From: Microbacterium sp.
Lineage (GTDB): Bacteria; Actinomycetota; Actinomycetes; Actinomycetales; Microbacteriaceae
NCBI GenBank assembly: GCA_003248845.1
Contig: QFPD01000021.1
Span: 1 to 12,234 of the forward strand
Length of the DNA: 12,234 nucleotides
Reading direction: 5' to 3'
Shown here: piece after piece, positions 1-4,852 of the stretch
How positions within the stretch are numbered: the stretch's first letter is position 1
How the letters are laid out: each line of letters starts with the position of its first letter
Program-made: the position numbers and the translations under genes
Notes under the pieces: model-generated
Database searches by the model: none
Told to the model about the DNA's origin: nothing
The model's input: the letters and a program-made list of their open reading frames with translations, nothing else

Positions 1-770
1 AGGAGCGTGCGGGCGAGTTGGCGCAGGCCCGTCTCGGCGAGCTCGAGAGCGCGCGTGCGGTCCTCGGGGTCGACGACGACCGCCGTCCGCGACGCGAGGA
101 TGCGCACCGGCGCGCCCGCGGGGAGAGCCGCACGGTACGCCTCGACGATCGGCAGCTGCAGGGTGTGCAGCGGGGCCTCCGGTCCCGCGTCGCCGCGCGG
201 CTGGGTGCGCGAGAGCAGCAGCCCGTCACCGCGCTCGCCGGCGCGGCGCCCGCCGTCCACGGAGAAGGTCGCCTGCCAGATGCGCTCACCGAGGTCGCCG
301 GCAGCCGGATAGATCTCCGACGCCGTACCGCGGATGCCGCGACCGGCGAGCGCGTCGAGGAGCACCTCGAAGTGCTCGGCGAAGACCTCACGGCGGCGAT
401 CCGAGTCACGCCCGAACGCCGCGAACGACGACGGCGTGCCGCCGGTCGCGAGCCCCAGCTGCACGCGCCCTCCGCTCAGCTGGTCGAGCACGACGGCATC
501 CTCCGCGACGCGGAGGGGGTCGTCGAGTGGCAGAGTGACGACGCCCGTCGCGAGGGCGATGCGGGTCGTCCGCGCTGCCGCCGCCGCGAGCAGCACGAAG
601 GGCGAGGGCAGGCCGCCCTCATCGGCGCCGAAATGGTGCTGCGCGATCCACGCCGAGGCGAACCCGCTGCGCTCGGCCTGATCGATCTGCTCGAGTGCGA
701 ACCGGTAACGGTCCGCAGCGGGGGCGTCTTCGAGGAGGCGCGTGAAGAACCCGAGTCGGGGGCCGGTCAT
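1..770 (-). CDS. LLM-class FMN-dependent luciferase-like monooxygenase, C-terminus cut by the window edge
   Basis: A flavin-dependent oxidoreductase of the bacterial luciferase-like superfamily, which uses reduced FMN and O2 to oxidise a small substrate (unknown here). About 256 residues are visible. The protein starts MTGPRLGFFTRL (first beta strand of the TIM barrel). It then shows AERSGFASAWIAQHHFG near residues 33-49, TTRIALATGVVTLPL near 67-81, and the LDQLSGGRVQLGLATG block near 94-109, all typical of the superfamily. The frame stays open to the left edge, so the C-terminus is missing. The ATG overlaps the stop of the ABC-ATPase fragment by 4 bp (ATGA). A purine-rich ribosome site (AGGAAGAGG) lies 7 bases upstream. 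From memory, a KPN_01858-type LLM subfamily is linked to peptide-type ABC transporters, which fits this neighbour. The superfamily call is firm and the subfamily call is tentative. Confidence 0.88.
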   Translation of the reverse strand, partial: MTGPRLGFFTRLLEDAPAADRYRFALEQIDQAERSGFASAWIAQHHFGADEGGLPSPFVLLAAAAARTTRIALATGVVTLPLDDPLRVAEDAVVLDQLSGGRVQLGLATGGTPSSFAAFGRDSDRRREVFAEHFEVLLDALAGRGIRGTASEIYPAAGDLGERIWQATFSVDGGRRAGERGDGLLLSRTQPRGDAGPEAPLHTLQLPIVEAYRAALPAGAPVRILASRTAVVVDPEDRTRALELAETGLRQLARTL

Positions 771-958
771 ACGGATACCTCTTCCTTGCGGTCGTCGAGA
801 TGGGGTTCGGGGGCGCGGAGCGACCCCCCGGGGATCGCCGCGAGCAGCTCCTTGGTGTACACGTGCTGCGGGTCGTCGAACACCGCCTGCGCCGCCCCGT
901 GTTCGACCTGACGGCCACGCTGGAGCACCGACACGGTGTCGGAGATCTGTCGGGCAGC
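767..958 (-). pseudogene. C-terminal fragment of an oligopeptide ABC transporter ATP-binding protein (OppF/DppF-like)
   Basis: This frame reads RQISDTVSVLQRGRQVEHG, then AAQAVFDDPQHVYTKELLAA and IPGGSLRAPEPHLD, ending at a TGA that overlaps the monooxygenase ATG. The order 'regulatory-domain strand, QRGRxVEHG, VFxDPQHxYTxELLAAIPG' is the hallmark C-terminus of peptide/nickel-type ABC ATPases. Only about 60 residues remain of the 260 or more expected. Walker A, the ABC signature, Walker B and the H-loop are all absent, so the piece cannot hydrolyse ATP. There is no start codon or ribosome site of its own. It is preceded directly, in a different frame, by the truncated substrate-binding protein. 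I read it as what is left after a deletion removed the two permeases and the ATPase body. An assembly error would give the same picture. Confidence 0.82.
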
Positions 959-2145
959 GCCTCGTTGAACGTGAGTGAGAGCTTCTCGCCGTCCTTCTCA
1001 CGGATGCCGTCGGAGCCGAGCGTCCAACCGGCCTCGTCGAGGAGCTTCGCCGCCTTGTCCGGATCGTAGGTGTAGTAGCTGGAGGTGTCGACGTAACCGA
1101 GCGCCGTCTTGGCGAGCGCACCGGTGGCGAGCGGGTAGTTCGCGGTGAAGAGGGTGTCGACGATCTTCTGCCGGTCGATGCCCGCGATGATCGCCTGGCG
1201 CACGCGCACGTCCTCGAGCCGCGGCTCACGGAAGCGGAAGCTCAGCCCGTTGTTGACGCCGTTCGTGGCGGCGGCGTGCAGTGACAGACCGCCGGCTGCG
1301 AACTGGGCCTCGTCCGGAGCCGGGATGCCGCGCGCGATGTCGGCCTGCCCGGCGACGACGGTGCCGATACGCACACTGTTCTCGGCGGCGACGATGTAGT
1401 CGATGCCGTCGAGGTAGGCGGCGCCCTGGTGTTCCAGCGACGGCGGCGCCCAGTCGTAGTCCGCACGCGCCGTGACGCTCGTCTTCGTGCCGATCTCCTC
1501 ACCGGAGACCACGAACGGGCCGCTGCCGATGATGTCCTTCGCGTTGCCGGGGCCGAAGCCTTCGCTCGCGCGATCCAGCGTGGCATCCGAGAGCAGACCG
1601 GAGTTGATCGTCGACACCGCCTGCGCGAAGCCCGGCGACGGCGCGGTGAAGCGGAAGACGACCGTGTCGTCGTCCACGACCTCGCCGTGGTCGTAGTTGT
1701 TGATCGCCTCGGAGACAGGCAGGGCGCGGTTCGTGTCGCCCTTGCCGTACAGGTCGAGGTTCTTCACGACGTTCGCAGCGGTGAGCTTCGTGCCGTCGGA
1801 ATAGGTGACGTCGGTGCGCAGGTCGAACGTGTACTCGGTGGCATCGTCGTTGACCGTGTAGTCCGTGGCGATCCAGGGCTCGAGCTCGAGCGTGTCGGGG
1901 TTCTGGTACAGCAGGCGGTCGGTGATGTTGTTGACGATTCCGCCGTTCGGGTAGAAGCCCGCGGACGGCGGGTAGAGCGTCGTCCATGTCTGCGGCTCAA
2001 GGTAGCTGAGCGTGCCGCCCTGCTGCGGCGCGGCGTCGGTCTCGGACGCGGCGGGCGTCGAGGTGCCGGAGGCGCAGCCGGCGACGAGGGCGACGACGGC
2101 GACGGCGGATGCCGCGACCAGCGCCGTGCGGGTGAAGCGGGACAT
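952..2145 (-). pseudogene. ABC transporter substrate-binding lipoprotein (peptide/SBP family 5), C-terminally truncated
   Basis: The N-terminus is a lipoprotein signal peptide: MSRFTRTALV, a hydrophobic run, then LVAGC with the lipid-attachment Cys at residue 24. The mature part has family-5 features: GGTLSYLEPQTWTTLYPP near 43-60, NNITDRLLYQ near 72, LEPWIATDY near 87, YTFDLRTDVTYSDGTKLTA near 105-123, GSGPFVVSG near 206, and DVRVRQAIIAGIDRQKIVDT near 313-332. Family similarity ends around residue 395-398 (LSLTFNEALP). After this the frame enters the ATPase tail in the wrong phase and runs as Arg/Pro-rich nonsense to a stop at 619, so the open frame is 508 codons. The missing part is roughly the last 100-odd residues. 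An AGGAGA ribosome site lies 5 bases before the ATG. From memory it resembles the KPN_01854-type binding proteins. It probably no longer supports transport. Confidence 0.82.
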
Positions 2146-2164
2146 GAGTGTCTCCTGGGAATCC

Positions 2165-2200
2165 GGTGGTGCTGTGGAAGGGATGCCTCAGCCCACCACC
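2165..2200 (-). promoter_or_regulatory. Possible 5'-leader hairpin before the binding-protein gene
   Basis: In the transcript of the binding-protein gene, GGTGGT pairs with ACCACC and GCTG with CAGC. This makes a 10-bp stem with a two-base GG bulge and a 14-base loop. Its 3' foot is only 8 bases from the AGGAGA ribosome site. The position would suit translational control or mRNA protection. I recognise no known riboswitch core in it. The stem is visible, but any regulatory role is a guess, since GC-rich leaders often fold. Confidence 0.3.
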
Positions 2201-2225
2201 TGCCGCGGCACGCCGCCAATCCGGG

Positions 2226-2260
2226 GTCACACGACGTAAGCGGATGTCACGGAACGTAAG
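2226..2260 (-). promoter_or_regulatory. Two 15-bp direct repeats upstream of the binding-protein gene (candidate operator)
   Basis: On the minus strand CTTACGTTCCGTGAC and CTTACGTCGTGTGAC follow one another, 20 bp start to start, and match at 12 of 15 positions. The pair lies about 80-115 bp before the ATG, where an activator or repressor of the transporter operon could bind. A 20-bp spacing is near two helical turns, so two protein units would sit on the same face. No clear -35/-10 pair could be assigned next to it. The repeats are seen directly, and the regulatory role is inferred. Confidence 0.35.
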
Positions 2261-2268
2261 AATCCCCG

Positions 2269-2293
2269 CTCGCGGGAACATCTTTCCCGCGAG
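2269..2293. terminator. Perfect 10-bp hairpin just after treY, possible terminator of the treX-treY operon
   Basis: CTCGCGGGAA and TTCCCGCGAG form a perfect 10-bp stem around a 5-base loop. It begins about 28 bp past the treY stop on the minus strand. The position suits a transcription terminator, but there is no run of T after the stem on either strand. It would therefore be a poor intrinsic terminator. The right arm overlaps the first unit of the 21-bp repeat pair at 2283-2323, so the hairpin may instead belong to that repeat element. Confidence 0.4.
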
Positions 2294-2323
2294 GGTGCAC
2301 TCGTTTCCCGCGAGGGTGCACTC
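2283..2323. repeat. 21-bp-period repeat, array A: two tandem copies ending in the treY stop codon
   Basis: Two tandem 21-bp copies on the plus strand, identical apart from the final base (copy 2 breaks off at position 20). Each has the linker TTTCCCG before the core CGAGGGTGCACTC. The second copy ends at 2323, inside the treY stop triplet (2322-2324). On the coding strand the core GAGTGCACCCTCG supplies the GA of TGA. The same core occurs inside treY at 3894-3924 and 4274-4368 and nowhere else that I could find in the window. Confidence 0.85.
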
Positions 2324-4847
2324 AGTCGCGCGTCAACAGCGCAACGGGGTAGTCCGCGAGAACGGTGGCGAGAGGAGCGACACCACCCGCGACCACGCGG
2401 CCGGTGAGCGCGTCGCGCCACCGCGCAGCATCGCCGCCCGGGAACATGACAGCGGCGTCCTGCCATCCGCCCCGCGCGGCGAGGCCGACCGGCAGACGCG
2501 TCGCGACGGCGATCGCTCCGCCGCGGTCGAACGCGAGCGCGTGGGAGGCCGCGGCACCGACCGTCTCCAGCGGCGTGTAGCGGGTGAAGAGTTCGGGGCG
2601 ATCGCGGCGGAGGCGCAGCACGCGGGAGACGAGGAGGAGCTTGGCGGCCCCGGCGTCGTCTCCCGTCGCCTCGACGTCCGGCATCCACCCCCCGTCGATG
2701 CGCTGCAGGAGCGCTCTCCGGGCGTCGTAGTCGACCGGGCGGCGGTTGTCGGGGTCCACCAGGGAGAGATCCCACAGCTCGGTGCCCTGGTAGACGTCCG
2801 GAACGCCCGGACCGGCGAGCTGCAGCAGCTTCGCCGAGAGGGCGTTCACGCGACCCGGCGCGGCGATCGCCGCGACCACACGCTCGACGATCTCGCGCGC
2901 AGGTCCGAAGGCGGCGTCGATGAGCGCGCCCACGCGCGCTTCGAAGATCGGCTCGGGGTCTTCCCAGCTGGTGCCGACGGCGCTCTCGCGCGCGGCCTTC
3001 TCGGCGTACGCATGCAGGCGCTCGGGGAGGGCAGGATCGTCCGACCACGCGCCGACGACGGCCTGCCAGAGCAGATTGTCGAGCGCGCCGTCGCCCGTTG
3101 CGGCGATCGCGCGGAGGTCGCGGAGGGCCTGGGCCCACATCTCCGCCTTCTCGGCGAGCACGGCGAGGCGAGCGCGAACGTCTTCGGAGCGCTTCGTGTC
3201 GTGCGTCGTGAGCGTCGTCATCGCGCGGGGCCACGCCGCTTGCCGCGTCGCGAGGGCGTCATGGAACGACGCGGGGGTGCGGGAGAACTGCGACGGGTCG
3301 CCGCCGACCTCGGTCAGCGACGTGAGGCGACCGTAGCGGTAGAACGCGCGATCCTCGACGCCCTTCGCCATGACGGGTCCGGTGGTCTGCATGAAGCGCC
3401 GTGCGAAGGCGCCGTGCGGGCGCCGGCGGATGAGGCGCGCGGCCGAGGCGAGGGCGAGATCCAGATCGGGGCGGCGGGCGGATGCCGCGTCGACGGCAGC
3501 CGCGAGGTGATCCGCGCCCGCGGGGAGGTAGGCGCGGTAGACACCGAAGGCGGCGAGAAGTTCCGCGATCGCCTCGCGCGCCTCGTCATCGTCCTCGAAG
3601 GCGCTTCCCTCGCCGTCGGGGATCTCGCGGATGATGCGGCCGACCTCGGCCGCCTGCGAGGTGTCGGCGATGGTGCGCTTCGTGTCGGCGATGAGATCGT
3701 GCCAGTCGCTGGCGGCGCCGCGAGCGAAGGCATCAGCGAGGGTCAGCGGCCGTTCTCCGTCAGGGTCGGTCAGCACCCGATCGATCTCGCCGAGCGCGTC
3801 GTAGCCCGTCGTCCCGTTCGTCGCCCACCAGCCGGGCAGCTCCTCACCGGGCTCGAGGATCTTCTCGACGACGACGTACCCCGTCCCGCCCGCCGAGGGT
3901 GCACTCGTTCCGCCCGAGGGTGCAGCAAAACAGCTGCTCAGCCGGTCGAGGTAACCACCCGGGTCGGCGAGACCGTCGGGGTGGTCGATGCGCAGTCCGT
4001 CGACGAGTCCTTCGCGAATCCAGCGCGTCACTTCGACGTGCGACGCGGCGAACACCGCGGGGTCCTCCACGCGCACGCCGGCGAGCGAGGTCACGGTGAA
4101 GAAGCGGCGGTAGTTCAGGAGCTGTGCCTCCCGCCGCCAGAAGCAGAGCTCCCAATGCTGCCTCGCGAGCACGTCGCGAACGGCGGCGGCATCCGTCGTC
4201 GCCTGCAGCGGCGCCGTGCCCGGGGCGAGCGGCAGCGTGAGATCGAAGTACGTGGCGGTCCCGAACGGCGCCGGTGCACCCTCGCGTGGAACGAGTGCAC
4301 CCTCGCGTGAAACGAGTGCACCCTCGCGTGAAACGAGTGCACCCTCGCGTGAAACGAGTGCACCCTCGGCGGGCGGCGCGACCCCGATCTCGCCGCGCGC
4401 GAGCACCTCGTCGAGTTCCCCACCGAGGACCGGCAGCCGCACGCGGCCGCCGCCGTATCGCCAGTCGATGTCGAACGCGTCGGCGTGGCGCGACGTCTCG
4501 CCGTGGGTGAGCACGTCCCACCACCACGGATTCTCCGCGGGGGTCGCGACGCCCTGGTGGTTGGGGACGATGTCGACCAGGATGCCGAGGCCCGCCGCCC
4601 GCGCGGCGGTGGAGAACCGTGCGAGACCGGGTGCGCCCCCGCGGTCCTCGTCGACGCGCGTGGGGTCGACGACGTCGTACCCGTGCGCCGATCCCGATGC
4701 GGCCTGCAGGATCGGGGAGAGGTACGCCCAGTCGACGCCGAGGTCGCGCAGATACGGCACGACCGCCGCCGCGGCATCCAGGTCGAACTCCGCGCGCACC
4801 TGCAGGCGATAGGTCGAGGCGGGCGCACTCCCCCGTTGACGGATCAC
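2322..4847 (-). CDS. treY: Maltooligosyl trehalose synthase (GH13), with repeat-encoded insertions
   Basis: An intramolecular transglucosylase that turns the reducing-end alpha-1,4 bond of maltodextrins into an alpha,alpha-1,1 bond, giving maltooligosyl trehalose in the cytoplasm. The 841 residues hold the GH13 motifs in TreY form: STYRLQ near 11, DIVPNH at 92-97, DGLRIDHPDGL at 283-293 (nucleophile Asp288), VVVEKIL at 325-331 (acid/base Glu328), and THDTKRSED at 548-556 (Asp550). GVPDVYQGTELWDLSLVDPDNRRP follows near 660. It starts with GTG five bases after the glgX/treX stop, with no good ribosome site, so translation is probably coupled. A degenerate EGALVSR heptapeptide array (about 160-192) and a short AAPSGGTSAPSAGG stretch (about 308-321) come from the 21-bp repeat family. 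Both lie between catalytic blocks in likely loops. All catalytic residues are present, so the enzyme is probably active. The partner treZ is absent next door. Confidence 0.95.
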   Translation of the reverse strand: MIRQRGSAPASTYRLQVRAEFDLDAAAAVVPYLRDLGVDWAYLSPILQAASGSAHGYDVVDPTRVDEDRGGAPGLARFSTAARAAGLGILVDIVPNHQGVATPAENPWWWDVLTHGETSRHADAFDIDWRYGGGRVRLPVLGGELDEVLARGEIGVAPPAEGALVSREGALVSREGALVSREGALVPREGAPAPFGTATYFDLTLPLAPGTAPLQATTDAAAVRDVLARQHWELCFWRREAQLLNYRRFFTVTSLAGVRVEDPAVFAASHVEVTRWIREGLVDGLRIDHPDGLADPGGYLDRLSSCFAAPSGGTSAPSAGGTGYVVVEKILEPGEELPGWWATNGTTGYDALGEIDRVLTDPDGERPLTLADAFARGAASDWHDLIADTKRTIADTSQAAEVGRIIREIPDGEGSAFEDDDEAREAIAELLAAFGVYRAYLPAGADHLAAAVDAASARRPDLDLALASAARLIRRRPHGAFARRFMQTTGPVMAKGVEDRAFYRYGRLTSLTEVGGDPSQFSRTPASFHDALATRQAAWPRAMTTLTTHDTKRSEDVRARLAVLAEKAEMWAQALRDLRAIAATGDGALDNLLWQAVVGAWSDDPALPERLHAYAEKAARESAVGTSWEDPEPIFEARVGALIDAAFGPAREIVERVVAAIAAPGRVNALSAKLLQLAGPGVPDVYQGTELWDLSLVDPDNRRPVDYDARRALLQRIDGGWMPDVEATGDDAGAAKLLLVSRVLRLRRDRPELFTRYTPLETVGAAASHALAFDRGGAIAVATRLPVGLAARGGWQDAAVMFPGGDAARWRDALTGRVVAGGVAPLATVLADYPVALLTRD
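3894..3924. repeat. 21-bp-period repeat, array B: one full copy plus a partial copy inside treY
   Basis: The plus strand has the core CGAGGGTGCACTC at 3894-3906, the linker GTTCCGCC, then a shortened core CGAGGGTGCA at 3915-3924. The orientation is the same as array A and opposite to array C. In treY it is read as APSGGTSAPS, just after the nucleophile block DGLRIDHPDGL and just before the beta strand carrying the catalytic Glu (YVVVEKIL). The linker differs from those of the other arrays. Confidence 0.8.
4274..4368. repeat. 21-bp-period repeat, array C: five cores and four linkers inside treY
   Basis: GTGCACCCTC recurs on the plus strand at 4274, 4295, 4316, 4337 and 4358, exactly 21 bp apart. 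Between the cores are 8-bp linkers CGTGAAAC (three times) and CGTGGAAC (once). The array begins and ends with a core. On the coding strand it is read in frame as EGALVSR (last copy EGALVPR). This keeps the treY frame open because 21 is a multiple of three. The orientation is inverted relative to arrays A and B. Confidence 0.93.
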
Positions 4848-4852
4848 GGGGA

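Noticed and set aside
18..911. 297-codon plus-strand frame opposite the monooxygenase
   Set aside because: It is a shadow frame with no domain. The minus strand shows a clear luciferase-like protein.
2165..2225. TPP riboswitch suggested by GGCTGAGG in the leader
   Set aside because: The CTGAGA core is not exact, and the second conserved ACCTGA-type arm is missing.
2148..4310. 720-codon open frame on the plus strand opposite treY
   Set aside because: It is an Arg/Gly/Glu-rich shadow of treY with no recognisable domain. The minus-strand frame carries all GH13 catalytic motifs.
4274..4368. Possible CRISPR array
   Set aside because: The 21-bp units are directly tandem, the 8-bp linkers are nearly identical, they lie inside a coding frame, and no cas genes are present.
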